From an uncultured Aquimarina sp. (lineage in GTDB: Bacteria; Bacteroidota; Bacteroidia; Flavobacteriales; Flavobacteriaceae): DNA of 64,000 bases. The stretch covers positions 124,001 to 188,000 of the forward strand of contig CANMKK010000001.1 of NCBI GenBank assembly GCA_947498455.1, written 5' to 3'. The notes beneath the pieces were generated by a model. That model saw only the letters and a list, made by a program, of their open reading frames with translations, ran no database searches and was not told where the DNA came from. Made by a program: the position numbers and the translations under genes. This document shows positions 35,135 to 44,729 of this stretch, piece after piece; within the stretch, counting starts at the first letter, position 1, and every line of letters begins with the position of its first letter.

Positions 35135-35833
35135 ATGAGAAAAAACATATTATTAATAGGTGGTAGCTACGGAATTGGTTTCGAAATAGCACTTAAACTA
35201 TATAATGATCACAACATATACATTGCCTCTCGTACTTCTGAAAACCTCGGAAATCTAGAAGTAACACATATTCCATATGATGCATCTAAAGATGAAATTG
35301 ACGTTACCCTACTTCCCGAAGTTATTGATGGATTTGTGTATTGCCCAGGAAGTATCAATTTACAACCTTTTCATAGGCTTACTCCAACAGATTTTGAAAG
35401 TGATATGCAAATAAACTTCATGTTTCTAGTTCGTATTGTTCGTGCACTATTACCAAAACTACAGAAATCTCAACAGGCAAGTCTCATTTTTTTTAGTACT
35501 GTAGCTGTAAAAATTGGAATGCCTTACCACACCAGTATCGCTGCTGCAAAAGGAGCGATAGAAGGATTTGCTAAAGCACTAGCTGCAGAATATGCACCAC
35601 AGTTTAGAGTAAACGTAATTGCACCATCATTAACGGAAACTACTCTAGCTAATAAGTTACTAAATAATGAAAAAAAGAAGGAAAGAATGAACACCCGCCA
35701 TCCTCTTAAACGGATTGGTCAAGCCGAAGACATTGCCAACATTGCAAAATTCTTAATCGGTACAGATAGTAGTTGGATAACCGGACAAGTTATCGGTGTC
35801 GACGGTGGTATTTCTACATTAAGCATTTCTTAA
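35135..35833 (+). CDS. SDR-family protein without catalytic tyrosine
   Basis: The 232-residue protein has a Rossmann fold of the short-chain dehydrogenase family. GGSYGIGFEIA at about 8-18 is the nucleotide site, FFSTVAV holds the active-site serine region, and IAPSLTETTLA and GQVIGVDGG are family blocks. The Tyr of YxxxK is replaced: the helix reads HTSIAAAKGAIEG, with Ile four residues before Lys. The ATG at 35135 lies 4 bases after the SRPBCC stop; the longer frame from 35084 overlaps that gene. The photolyase gene follows after 3 bases. It may be a non-catalytic or altered SDR. Confidence 0.85.
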   Translation: MRKNILLIGGSYGIGFEIALKLYNDHNIYIASRTSENLGNLEVTHIPYDASKDEIDVTLLPEVIDGFVYCPGSINLQPFHRLTPTDFESDMQINFMFLVRIVRALLPKLQKSQQASLIFFSTVAVKIGMPYHTSIAAAKGAIEGFAKALAAEYAPQFRVNVIAPSLTETTLANKLLNNEKKKERMNTRHPLKRIGQAEDIANIAKFLIGTDSSWITGQVIGVDGGISTLSIS

Positions 35834-35836
35834 GCT

Positions 35837-37153
35837 ATGTCACAGAAAGTACATATATTTTGGTTCCGTCGTGACTTAAGATTGGATGACAATGCTGGTT
35901 TGTTTAAGGCGTTACAAAACAATATTCCTGTTTTACCAATTTTTATCTTTGACAAGAACATCCTTGATAAACTTCCTAAAGATGATGCAAGAGTATCATT
36001 TATTTTCAAAACAATACTAGCACTAAGAAAAGAGCTTGAAGAGAATTATAACAGCTCGTTGGCCTTATTTTATGGAACACCCATTGAGGTTTTTCAGAAA
36101 ATATTAAATGATAAAACTTATGATGTTAAGGCTATTTATACCAATCATGACTATGAACCTTATGCATTGCATAGAGATGCTACTATAAAAGAAGTATTAC
36201 AAAAAAATCATATCCCATTTAATACTTACAAAGATCAAGTAATTTTTGAACGAGATGAAATTGTTAAAAAGGATGGAAATCCATATGTTGTATATACTCC
36301 CTATAAAAACCAATGGAAAGAACGTTTTAAATCTATAGATTTAAAAAATTATGATTCCAAAGCCTTATCCCATAATTTCATCAAAAATACGGAACTCCCT
36401 AAAGTTTCATTAGATGGTATAGGATTTACAAAATCATCGATAGATGTCCCAGAATATACGCTTACTTCTATACTCATCCAAAATTACGAAGGTACGCGTA
36501 ACTATCCAGCTAAGGTGAATGGAACATCCAGATTAGGGCCTCACCTACGTTTTGGCACCATTAGTATCAGAGCTATTTTAAAAAAAGCAATAACGGAAGA
36601 AAATGAAGTATTCTGGTCAGAATTGATTTGGCGTGAATTCTTTATGCAGATCCTCTGGCATTATCCATATACTAAAGATTCATCTTTTAAACCTAAATAC
36701 GATCGTATCCAATGGCGCAACAATGAGGAAGAATTCGAACGATGGAAAAATGGACTAACTGGATATCCTATAGTAGATGCAGGAATGCGTGAACTAAATG
36801 CCACAGGCTATATGCATAACCGAGTACGAATGCTTGTAGCTAGTTTTTTATGTAAACACCTTCTTATAGACTGGCGTTGGGGAGAAACTTATTTTGCAGA
36901 AAAATTATTAGATTATGAGCTGGCTGCTAATATTGGGAATTGGCAATGGGCAGCAGGGTCAGGGGTCGATGCTGCTCCATATTTTAGGATTTTTAATCCC
37001 ACCACACAAACCATTAAATTTGATAAAAATTTGGAATATATTACCCAATGGGTACCAGAAATAAATGAACTCACTTATCCAAAACCTATGGTAGATCATT
37101 CTATGGCAAGAGAGCGTTGCTTAAAAACTTATAAAGAAGTATTGTCTTCCTAA
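35837..37153 (+). CDS. Cryptochrome/deoxyribodipyrimidine photolyase family protein
   Basis: The 438-residue flavoprotein has an N-terminal Rossmann antenna domain (FWFRRDLRLDDNAGLFKAL at 6-24) and a C-terminal FAD domain. The FAD region includes GTSRLGPHLRFGTIS, WSELIWREFFMQIL, RWKNGLTGYPIVDAGMREL and NIGNWQWAAGSGVDAAPYF, with the Trp residues of the electron chain conserved. It most resembles class I CPD photolyases, which use blue light to split pyrimidine dimers, though a cryptochrome role is possible. It is the last gene of the SRPBCC-SDR-photolyase operon. Confidence 0.92.
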   Translation: MSQKVHIFWFRRDLRLDDNAGLFKALQNNIPVLPIFIFDKNILDKLPKDDARVSFIFKTILALRKELEENYNSSLALFYGTPIEVFQKILNDKTYDVKAIYTNHDYEPYALHRDATIKEVLQKNHIPFNTYKDQVIFERDEIVKKDGNPYVVYTPYKNQWKERFKSIDLKNYDSKALSHNFIKNTELPKVSLDGIGFTKSSIDVPEYTLTSILIQNYEGTRNYPAKVNGTSRLGPHLRFGTISIRAILKKAITEENEVFWSELIWREFFMQILWHYPYTKDSSFKPKYDRIQWRNNEEEFERWKNGLTGYPIVDAGMRELNATGYMHNRVRMLVASFLCKHLLIDWRWGETYFAEKLLDYELAANIGNWQWAAGSGVDAAPYFRIFNPTTQTIKFDKNLEYITQWVPEINELTYPKPMVDHSMARERCLKTYKEVLSS

Positions 37154-37240
37154 ATATAACATTTCTTTAAAATTGTATATAAAACTTTTTTGTAATTTAC
37201 AGTTACACATATTTTATAAACTAAATACACTTTTAAGACA

Positions 37241-37609
37241 ATGAACACACAAGAAGTAGCCAATCGCCTAGTAGAGTTGTGCCGTATGGGAGAAAATATG
37301 CAAGCTATTAACGAATTATACGATCAAAATGTTGTCAGTAAAGAAATGCCTGGCTATCCCGGTGAAATTGTATCTGGTAAAGATGCTGTGCTGAAAAAAA
37401 GTCAGGATTGGTATGCCTCTGTAGAAGAGTTTCACGGAGGAGAAATATCAGATCCTGTAATTGCCGGAAATCATTTTACCTGCTCTATGAAGATGGATTG
37501 CACATTTAAAGAACAAGGTCGTATGGAAATAGAAGAAGTCTGTGTATATCAGGTAAATGATGGTAAAATTACTGGAGAACAGTTCTTTTATGATATGCCT
37601 GCCCAATAA
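37241..37609 (+). CDS. SnoaL/NTF2-like protein
   Basis: The 122-residue protein has the NTF2-like cone fold: an N-terminal helix (TQEVANRLVELCRMGENMQAI), YDQNVVSKEMPGYPGEIVSG, and strands HFTCSMKMDCTF and EEVCVYQVNDGKITGEQFFYD. Family members bind small ligands or catalyse isomerisation; the pocket residues are not diagnostic. It sits alone between the photolyase and the LysR gene and has a perfect terminator. Function unknown. Confidence 0.82.
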   Translation: MNTQEVANRLVELCRMGENMQAINELYDQNVVSKEMPGYPGEIVSGKDAVLKKSQDWYASVEEFHGGEISDPVIAGNHFTCSMKMDCTFKEQGRMEIEEVCVYQVNDGKITGEQFFYDMPAQ

Positions 37610-37619
37610 AACATATAAT

Positions 37620-37651
37620 AAGATCAAACTCGTAATTATGAGTTTGATCTT
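37620..37651. terminator. Terminator between the NTF2-like and LysR genes
   Basis: AAGATCAAACTC pairs perfectly with GAGTTTGATCTT over 12 bp around GTAATTAT. It lies between convergent genes, 3 bases from the LysR stop. Confidence 0.82.
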
Positions 37652-37654
37652 ATC

Positions 37655-38533
37655 TCACAAAAATTTCTTAAGTTTTTCTAATGCGGGATTGCGATTATCC
37701 TCTTTCCAGATGACGGATAACACTGCTTTCTGAGGTATGTTTGGGATTTCTAAAAACTTTACATTTAGATCAAAACCATGTTGTAATGATGTAGGAATGA
37801 TAGCAACACCCAATCCATTTTCTACTAGTTTAAAAATAGTTTGTGCATGTACCGACTTATGTGAAACTATGGGGGTAAACCCTTTATCTTCGCATATACT
37901 CATAATCGTATTATAATACAAGGAGCTATAATCAGAAGAAAATAGTATAAAATGTGCTGAAGAAACTTGCGCTACACTTCTAAAATTGTCTTTATTGAGT
38001 ACATGATCATTTGGTACAACCAATGAAAATGTATCAGTTTCTACCGTTTTCATTCGAAATCCTTCTGGTACTCTGGCTAAGCGAACAAATCCAATATCTA
38101 ACTGATCCTTTAGCAGTGCTGCTACCTGATCATAATTAGACATTTCCTCTAAACTAAATTGTATTTTAGGAAATTCTTTATCTACCTGTACCAGAAGTTT
38201 AGGTATGACTGATTGTATTGCTGACCCTAAAAACCCAATTCTAATCTCGCCTTCAATACCTTTATCGATCAAACCTGTTTGCTTAATGGTAAAATCAATA
38301 TGATTAAAAATATAATCAATTTCTTTTTTTAAATATACTCCAGCAGCAGTAAGTTCAACATTTCTCTTGTTTCTAATAAATAATCTAGCTCCAATTATAT
38401 CTTCCATTTGTTTAATCTGTCTGCTTAAACCCGGTTGTGAAATAAAAAGTCGTTCTGCAGCCTTTCTAAAATGTAATTCTTCTGCAACGGCTAAAAAATA
38501 AGTAAAATGTCGTAATTCTATCTGATAACTCAT
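37655..38533 (-). CDS. LysR-family regulator of the hut operon (predicted)
   Basis: The 292-residue protein has an N-terminal winged HTH (LRHFTYFLAVAEELHFRKAAE, then LFISQPGLSRQIKQMEDIIG) and a C-terminal periplasmic-binding-like effector domain (about 90-290). It is transcribed divergently from hutH, with 84 bases between start codons, the usual arrangement for a LysR protein and its target. It therefore most likely controls histidine degradation, perhaps with urocanate as inducer; this is inferred from position. HutC, the usual repressor in proteobacteria, is not seen here. Confidence 0.9.
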   Translation of the reverse strand: MSYQIELRHFTYFLAVAEELHFRKAAERLFISQPGLSRQIKQMEDIIGARLFIRNKRNVELTAAGVYLKKEIDYIFNHIDFTIKQTGLIDKGIEGEIRIGFLGSAIQSVIPKLLVQVDKEFPKIQFSLEEMSNYDQVAALLKDQLDIGFVRLARVPEGFRMKTVETDTFSLVVPNDHVLNKDNFRSVAQVSSAHFILFSSDYSSLYYNTIMSICEDKGFTPIVSHKSVHAQTIFKLVENGLGVAIIPTSLQHGFDLNVKFLEIPNIPQKAVLSVIWKEDNRNPALEKLKKFL

Positions 38534-38617
38534 AGTTATTAATCATTGACTTTATTGGTATTTATAATTATTAAAAATACGTATTATCTTAGTTTATACA
38601 AATTAGAACACTTTATA

Positions 38618-40198
38618 ATGCCCAAAACATCACATCAATTCTTCTATGGAGAAGATCATTTAACTTCTGGAATAGCCCTAAAAATAGCCCGTGGAGAGCT
38701 TAAGGGGGTACTTTCTGAAGAAGCCAGAAAGAAAATAAGAAAAAGCCATCAGGTTGTAGAAAACATAGTAGATAAAGGTCACCCTGTATATGGTATTAAC
38801 ACTGGATTTGGTCCTTTATGTACTACCAAAATATCCAAAGAAGAAACTAAAATTCTTCAGTCAAATATTCTACAAAGTCATAGTGTAGGTGTGGGTGAAC
38901 CCATTGATACGGAAATTGCCAAACTAATGCTGATTCTTAAGCTACAATCCTTATCCAAAGGATATTCTGGTATTGCAGAAAAAACATTAGATCGTATTAT
39001 ATGGCATGTCGATAATGATGTGATCCCTATCGTTCCTTGTCAGGGCTCTGTAGGAGCATCAGGGGATCTTGCACCACTCTCCCACCTCTTTTTACCATTA
39101 ATTGGCTTAGGAAAAGTAACATATCAAAATGAAACAATAAATACTATAGAACTTTTTAAAAATACTGGATTAGATAGCATACAATTGGGACCTAAAGAAG
39201 GTCTTGCCCTAATTAATGGAACTCAGTTCATTGCAGCACATGCGGTACTAGTTGTAGAAAAATTGCATAGTTGTCTTTCTCAAGCCGACATTATCGGAGC
39301 AATGATGATAGAGGGATTACAAGGTTCCGTAAAACCATTTTTCAGGGAATTACACCAATTGCGTCCCTATAAGGGAACTATACACGTGGCATCCAGAGTG
39401 AAATCTTTACTCAAAGGTTCTGAAATTATGGAAGACCATATTGATTGTGAACGTGTTCAGGATCCCTATTCTCTAAGATGTATTCCGCAGGTACATGGTG
39501 CATCCAGAAATGCTTGGTTACATCTTAAGGAACTGGTAGAAGTAGAATTGAACTCCGTTACTGATAATCCAATAATTATTAATGAAGAACTAACCATTAG
39601 TGGAGGTAGTTTTCATGGGCAACCCCTTGCGATGGCTATTGATTACGCATGTCTGGCGGCATCAGAAATCGGTAACATCTCAGATCGCAGAATATATTTA
39701 GCATTAGAAGGTAATTCTCCGGGAGTTCCTAAATTATTAATGAACAATACTGGAATTAATTCCGGGTATATGATTCTACAATATACCACCGCAGCACTGG
39801 CAAGTGAAAATAAAGGATTATGCTTTCCATCCAGTGCAGATAGTATACCAACATCATTAGGACAAGAAGATCATGTGAGTATGGGATCTATAAGTGGTAG
39901 AAAAGCATTAAGAGTTATAGGAAATATAGAAAAAATATTAGCAATTGAATTATTAACTGCCGCACAGGCCTTTGAATTTAGAAAACCATTAAAATCGGGA
40001 ATCATACTCGATGAAATTCATAAAACACTTCGTAAAGAAGTTTCGTTTGCTGAAAAAGATCGGGTTTTTGCAGAAGATATAGAAAAAGGGATTGCTATTA
40101 TTAAAAACAATACAATAATTAAAATGGCTAATAAAATAGTAAACAGAGAAGACATGTCCTTAACGACAGCTTTCTCTTCTGAATTTGAAACATATTAA
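38618..40198 (+). CDS. hutH: Histidine ammonia-lyase
   Basis: The 526-residue enzyme removes ammonia from L-histidine to give urocanate, the first step of histidine degradation. The MIO prosthetic group forms from ASG at 147-149 within GSVGASGDLAPLSHL. YGINTGFG near 58-65 and QEDHVSMGS are further family marks. The ATG at 38618 (MPKTSHQFFYGEDHL) gives the normal N-terminus; the frame reaches back to 38546 but that part is hydrophobic and not family-like. It is the first gene of hutHIUG, followed by hutI after one base. Confidence 0.96.
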   Translation: MPKTSHQFFYGEDHLTSGIALKIARGELKGVLSEEARKKIRKSHQVVENIVDKGHPVYGINTGFGPLCTTKISKEETKILQSNILQSHSVGVGEPIDTEIAKLMLILKLQSLSKGYSGIAEKTLDRIIWHVDNDVIPIVPCQGSVGASGDLAPLSHLFLPLIGLGKVTYQNETINTIELFKNTGLDSIQLGPKEGLALINGTQFIAAHAVLVVEKLHSCLSQADIIGAMMIEGLQGSVKPFFRELHQLRPYKGTIHVASRVKSLLKGSEIMEDHIDCERVQDPYSLRCIPQVHGASRNAWLHLKELVEVELNSVTDNPIIINEELTISGGSFHGQPLAMAIDYACLAASEIGNISDRRIYLALEGNSPGVPKLLMNNTGINSGYMILQYTTAALASENKGLCFPSSADSIPTSLGQEDHVSMGSISGRKALRVIGNIEKILAIELLTAAQAFEFRKPLKSGIILDEIHKTLRKEVSFAEKDRVFAEDIEKGIAIIKNNTIIKMANKIVNREDMSLTTAFSSEFETY

Positions 40199-40199
40199 T

Positions 40200-41447
40200 A
40201 TGGCAAGATATAAACTTATAGGCCCTATAACTCAATTGCTTCCTATGACTAACCTTCCATTAAAAGGAGCAATCAGAGACGATCAGTTAACTGTTATAAA
40301 AAATGCAGGTATTCTAATCAAAGGAGAAAATATTCATGCCATTAGCACATTTTCTGATCTTATAAAAACAGCAAAAGAATTGAATGCAGAAGTTGTGGAA
40401 TTACAGTCTTCCTTTGTATGTCTTCCTGGGTTTATAGATGCACATACGCATATATGCTTTTCTGGATCCAGAGCAAATGATTATGCTATGCGCAATGCTG
40501 GAAAATCGTATCTGGAAATTGCCAAATCTGGTGGCGGAATATGGGATACTGTTACGCAGACCAGAAAAGCGGATCAACTGGAGCTTTCCTTATGCATTGC
40601 CAAAAGAGCAAACCATCTTCTTAAAAATGGTATTACTACGGTAGAAGTAAAAAGTGGATATGGTTTATCTATCAAAGAAGAGCTTAAAATGCTACACGCT
40701 ATACGCGAGGCAAATCACAATGTAGAATCAGATTTGATACCTACCTGTCTTGCTGCTCATATGTTACCAAAAGATTTTGATGGAGATCATACAGATTATT
40801 TAGAAGAATTGATGACCACCTTACTCCCTATCCTAAAAATTGAAAACTTAACGAATAGGGTTGACGCTTTTGTAGAACAAAGTGCTTTTTCTACTAAAAA
40901 CATATATCCCTACATACAAAAAGCGGTAGATATGGGTTTTGATATTACAATTCACGCAGATCAGTTTACCACGGGAGGTAGTGAAATAGCAGTTAAGATG
41001 AATGCTGTAAGTGCCGATCACTTAGAGGCAAGTACCGATGCAGAAATTAAAATGTTAGCCGCTAGTGATGTAATTGCTGTAGCATTACCCGGAGCATCTT
41101 TGGGCTTAGGATGTAATTTTACACCAGCAAGAAAAATTCTGGATGCCGGCGGAGCATTAGCTATTGCCAGTGACTGGAATCCTGGATCTGCTCCTATGGG
41201 AGATCTATTATTACAAGCCTGTATCCTTGGAACTTTCCAGAAATTAAGTAATGCCGAAATATTAGCTGCTATTACGTATAGAGCCGCTGCGGCATTACGA
41301 CTTTCTAATTGTGGTACAACAACACCCGAAACACTCGCTGATTTCAGTTTTTTTGCAACAGATCATTATAATGAAATACTGTACCATCAAGGCAAAATGA
41401 CTCCATCTATTGTTTGGAAACGTGGTGAACTTGTATATCGTAAATAA
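40200..41447 (+). CDS. hutI: Imidazolonepropionase
   Basis: The 415-residue amidohydrolase opens the imidazolone ring to give N-formimidoyl-glutamate. The metal motif HTH is at 82-84 (GFIDAHTHICFSGSR), VEVKSGYGLS follows, and the conserved metal His is in ITIHADQFT. An aspartate in IASDWNPGSAP completes the metal site. The start ATG at 40200 follows the hutH stop by one base, which suggests translational coupling. Full length. Confidence 0.96.
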   Translation: MARYKLIGPITQLLPMTNLPLKGAIRDDQLTVIKNAGILIKGENIHAISTFSDLIKTAKELNAEVVELQSSFVCLPGFIDAHTHICFSGSRANDYAMRNAGKSYLEIAKSGGGIWDTVTQTRKADQLELSLCIAKRANHLLKNGITTVEVKSGYGLSIKEELKMLHAIREANHNVESDLIPTCLAAHMLPKDFDGDHTDYLEELMTTLLPILKIENLTNRVDAFVEQSAFSTKNIYPYIQKAVDMGFDITIHADQFTTGGSEIAVKMNAVSADHLEASTDAEIKMLAASDVIAVALPGASLGLGCNFTPARKILDAGGALAIASDWNPGSAPMGDLLLQACILGTFQKLSNAEILAAITYRAAAALRLSNCGTTTPETLADFSFFATDHYNEILYHQGKMTPSIVWKRGELVYRK

Positions 41448-41490
41448 TATAAAAACATATCCTCTCTATTTTATTTTTTAAGACACAATA

Positions 41491-43506
41491 ATGGTAAACA
41501 TGAATTTCAAAAGACAAATCTTAATAGGAATCCCTAAAACCTTACCAAGTAAAAAGAAATTGGATCCTACAATCAGTAGAGCGCCAAAACGAAAACAAGT
41601 ATTATCTATTGACGAAAAAAAATTAGCGATCAGAAATGCATTGCGATATTTTCCTGAAAAATGGCATCAAGAATTAGCTAGCGAATTTCTAGAAGAGCTT
41701 ACAGAATATGGTAGAATATATATGTATCGGTTCATTCCGGAATATTCCATGCATGCTCGTCCTATAGACGATTATCCTGCTGTAAGTAAACAAGCAGCAG
41801 CAATTATGTTAATGATACAAAATAACCTTGATCCTGCTGTAGCACAGCACCCTTATGAACTTATTACCTATGGTGGTAATGGTGCTGTATTCCAAAACTG
41901 GGCGCAATATCTATTGACAATGCTATATCTGGCAGAAATGACCGATGAACAAACACTACATATATATTCTGGTCATCCAATGGGTTTATTTCCTTCTTCC
42001 AAGGAAGCTCCAAGAGTAGTCGTCACCAATGGTATGATGATTCCTAATTACTCCAAACCTGACGATTGGGAAAAATATAATGCATTAGGAGTTACCCAAT
42101 ACGGGCAGATGACCGCCGGAAGTTATATGTATATTGGACCACAAGGAATAGTACATGGAACAACCATCACGGTAATGAATGCGTTTCGGAAAATACTAAG
42201 CCCTACAGAAACATCTGCCGGAAAAGTTTTTCTTACCTCTGGTTTAGGTGGAATGAGTGGCGCACAACCCAAAGCGGGAAATATTGCAGGGTGTATTACT
42301 ATTTGTGCAGAAGTTAATCCAGAAGCAGCTATAAAAAGACACCAACAAGGATGGGTAGATGAGATTATTGATACCATGAATGATTTGGTTTATAGAACAA
42401 ATAAAGCGATCCTTGAAGATGAAATTATTTCCATCGCATATATAGGAAACGTAGTAGATGTATGGGAACGTTTTTATGATGAAAATATATACGTTCATAT
42501 AGGATCCGACCAAACTTCTTTGCACAATCCATTGTCTGGCGGATATTATCCTGCTGGGATATCTTACGAAGAATCTAAAAAGATGATCACACATGAGCCT
42601 GAGACCTTTAAAACAAAAGTGCAAGAATCGCTTAGAAGGCATGCTGCTGCAATAAATAAACATACAGAAAAAGGTACTTATTTTTTTGATTATGGCAATG
42701 CTTTTTTATTAGAAGCCTCACGTTCAGGAGCAGATATAATGGCTAAAAATGGAAAAGAATTCAGATATCCCTCCTATGTACAGGATATTTTAGGCCCTAT
42801 GTGTTTTGATTATGGCTTTGGGCCTTTTAGATGGGTATGCACATCCGGTAAACCAGAAGATTTAGACCGTACAGATCAGATCGCTCTGGAAATAATGCTA
42901 TTAATAAAAAAAACGGCTCCCCAAGAAATTCAGCAACAAATACTGGATAATATTACCTGGATCAAAGAAGCTAAACAAAATAAACTAGTCGTTGGTTCAC
43001 AAGCTCGTATACTCTATGCTGATGCAGAAGGTAGAGCAGCAATCGCAGAGGCTTTTAACACTGCAGTAAAATCAGGTATCATATCCGCTCCAGTAGTATT
43101 GGGAAGAGATCATCACGATGTAAGTGGTACGGATTCTCCATATCGAGAAACCAGTAATATTAATGACGGAAGTAAGTTTACAGCAGATATGGCAATCCAT
43201 AATGTTATAGGTGATAGCTTTAGAGGTGCTACCTGGGTATCCATACACAATGGTGGTGGTGTAGGTTGGGGCGAAGTAATTAATGGAGGCTTTGGATTGG
43301 TACTTGATGGAACTAATGAAGCTTCTAGAAAGTTAAAAAACATGCTTTTTTATGATGTAAACAATGGTATATCACGTAGAAGTTGGGCTAGAAATAAAGA
43401 AGCCTTGTTTGCTATTAAAAGAGAGATGAAACGAACTCCAGAGCTTAATGTTACTATACCTAAATTAGTAGAAGATAATATCCTGAATACTTTATTTAAA
43501 AAATAG
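41491..43506 (+). CDS. hutU: Urocanate hydratase
   Basis: The 671-residue enzyme adds water to urocanate using tightly bound NAD+. The long N-terminal extension and insertions are typical of the Bacteroidetes type (about 670 residues against 555 in proteobacteria). Characteristic blocks are ELITYGGNGAVFQNWAQYLL, MYSGHPMGLFPS-like YSGHPMGLFPSSKEAPR, and TSGLGGMSGAQPKAG. CFDYGFGPFRWVCTSGKPED near 430-450 and the C-terminal GGGVGWGEVINGGFG are also conserved. Met4 at 41500 is a possible alternative start. Third gene of the hut operon. Confidence 0.96.
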   Translation: MVNMNFKRQILIGIPKTLPSKKKLDPTISRAPKRKQVLSIDEKKLAIRNALRYFPEKWHQELASEFLEELTEYGRIYMYRFIPEYSMHARPIDDYPAVSKQAAAIMLMIQNNLDPAVAQHPYELITYGGNGAVFQNWAQYLLTMLYLAEMTDEQTLHIYSGHPMGLFPSSKEAPRVVVTNGMMIPNYSKPDDWEKYNALGVTQYGQMTAGSYMYIGPQGIVHGTTITVMNAFRKILSPTETSAGKVFLTSGLGGMSGAQPKAGNIAGCITICAEVNPEAAIKRHQQGWVDEIIDTMNDLVYRTNKAILEDEIISIAYIGNVVDVWERFYDENIYVHIGSDQTSLHNPLSGGYYPAGISYEESKKMITHEPETFKTKVQESLRRHAAAINKHTEKGTYFFDYGNAFLLEASRSGADIMAKNGKEFRYPSYVQDILGPMCFDYGFGPFRWVCTSGKPEDLDRTDQIALEIMLLIKKTAPQEIQQQILDNITWIKEAKQNKLVVGSQARILYADAEGRAAIAEAFNTAVKSGIISAPVVLGRDHHDVSGTDSPYRETSNINDGSKFTADMAIHNVIGDSFRGATWVSIHNGGGVGWGEVINGGFGLVLDGTNEASRKLKNMLFYDVNNGISRRSWARNKEALFAIKREMKRTPELNVTIPKLVEDNILNTLFKK

Positions 43507-43555
43507 CTCGTTAGTGAAATATCAAAATCTTAAGTTGTCATAATAAAACATATAC

Positions 43556-44521
43556 ATGAGCTTCTATAAAAAACCAGATACTACCCTATGGACAGGAAGA
43601 ACCTCCGATAACCAATTGTATGTACATGAAAAAATACAATGTATTGATCTGGAAAAACAAAACATCCCTAAAGCAATTCAAAAATCCTTTGCAATCTTGG
43701 GATATCAATGTGACGAAGGTGTTGATAGAAATAAAGGAAGAATTGGAGCAATCAATGGACCAAATGCCATAAGAAAGATGATGGCTTCACTATCAAATCA
43801 TTTTAGCGAAGGTGTTACCATTATTGATACAGGAAATATTATATGCGAAAACAATGATTTAGAAAAAACACAAGAAGTCTGTGCTGAAAAAGTTCTACAA
43901 TTGCAAAAACATCAATATTTTACACTCTTATTAGGAGGAGGACATGATATTGCTTATGCACACTATAATGGGCTCAAAAAAGCTATTCCAAATAATACTA
44001 TTGGAATCATCAACCTAGATGCTCATTTCGACTTAAGAAAAATGATTGATAAACCTAACTCAGGAACTCCTTTTTATCAAATAGCAAAAGAAAACAGACA
44101 CTTTTCATATCTCTGCCTAGGTATACAAAAAGAATCGAATAATAAAGAATTATTTACAACAGCTCACGAACTTGGCGTACAGTATATCCTGAACACGGAT
44201 TTCAATCTACAAAATACTAAATATATCACTTCGATACTGAATGCGTTTATCGCAAGTGTCGACACCATATATCTAACCATTGATATGGATGGTTTTTCTT
44301 CTCCTTATGCTCCAGGAGTGAGTGCTCCCTCCCCTTTTGGGTTTTCTCCTGATATTGTTTTAGAAGTAATCAGACACATATGCAATTCGGATAAACTAAT
44401 TAGTGTAGACGTTGCAGAATTAAATCCTATATATGATATTGATAGTGCTACAGCAAGACTTGCTGCACGCCTAATTTATTATATTATTACCTATATAGAT
44501 AATAATACAATTTATGCATAA
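43556..44521 (+). CDS. hutG: Formimidoylglutamase
   Basis: The 321-residue enzyme belongs to the arginase/agmatinase family and splits formimidoylglutamate to glutamate and formamide. Manganese ligands are in GGGHDIAYAH, NLDAHFDLR and TIDMDGFSSPYAPG; the last contains the DxD pair. It is the fourth gene of the hut operon. The final residues and stop codon (TIYA then TAA) coincide with the start of an interspersed repeat copy, so the C-terminus may have been altered by that insertion. No terminator was seen before the repeat. Confidence 0.94.
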   Translation: MSFYKKPDTTLWTGRTSDNQLYVHEKIQCIDLEKQNIPKAIQKSFAILGYQCDEGVDRNKGRIGAINGPNAIRKMMASLSNHFSEGVTIIDTGNIICENNDLEKTQEVCAEKVLQLQKHQYFTLLLGGGHDIAYAHYNGLKKAIPNNTIGIINLDAHFDLRKMIDKPNSGTPFYQIAKENRHFSYLCLGIQKESNNKELFTTAHELGVQYILNTDFNLQNTKYITSILNAFIASVDTIYLTIDMDGFSSPYAPGVSAPSPFGFSPDIVLEVIRHICNSDKLISVDVAELNPIYDIDSATARLAARLIYYIITYIDNNTIYA

Positions 44522-44692
44522 AACTTTCGCATATAGTTCGTTTCTTTTGCACTATATCTGCGTTATAAAATTCAACAATAACTATACTTCGGCATAGCTC
44601 AGCACAAGTGGCTATTCTTTAATTTTATGCCTTAATCTAGTCCAAAATAATTCAAACTCCTGATACGAATTTCTTATCCATAAATCGTATAA
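44505..44692 (-). repeat. Interspersed MITE-like repeat, copy C
   Basis: About 188 bp, nearly identical to copy D over most of its length, in the orientation opposite to B. It includes ACTTTCGCATATAGTTCG, ACTATATCTGCGTTATAAAA and CAAGTGGCTATTCTTTAATT. The right end TAAATCGTAT is the reverse complement of ATACGATTTA, the left end of copy D; the left end of copy C is degenerate and overlaps the hutG stop codon. No coding capacity. Confidence 0.8.
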
Positions 44693-44729
44693 TCAATAAA
44701 ATGGTATCGCTTTAGTTAATACTACCTAA

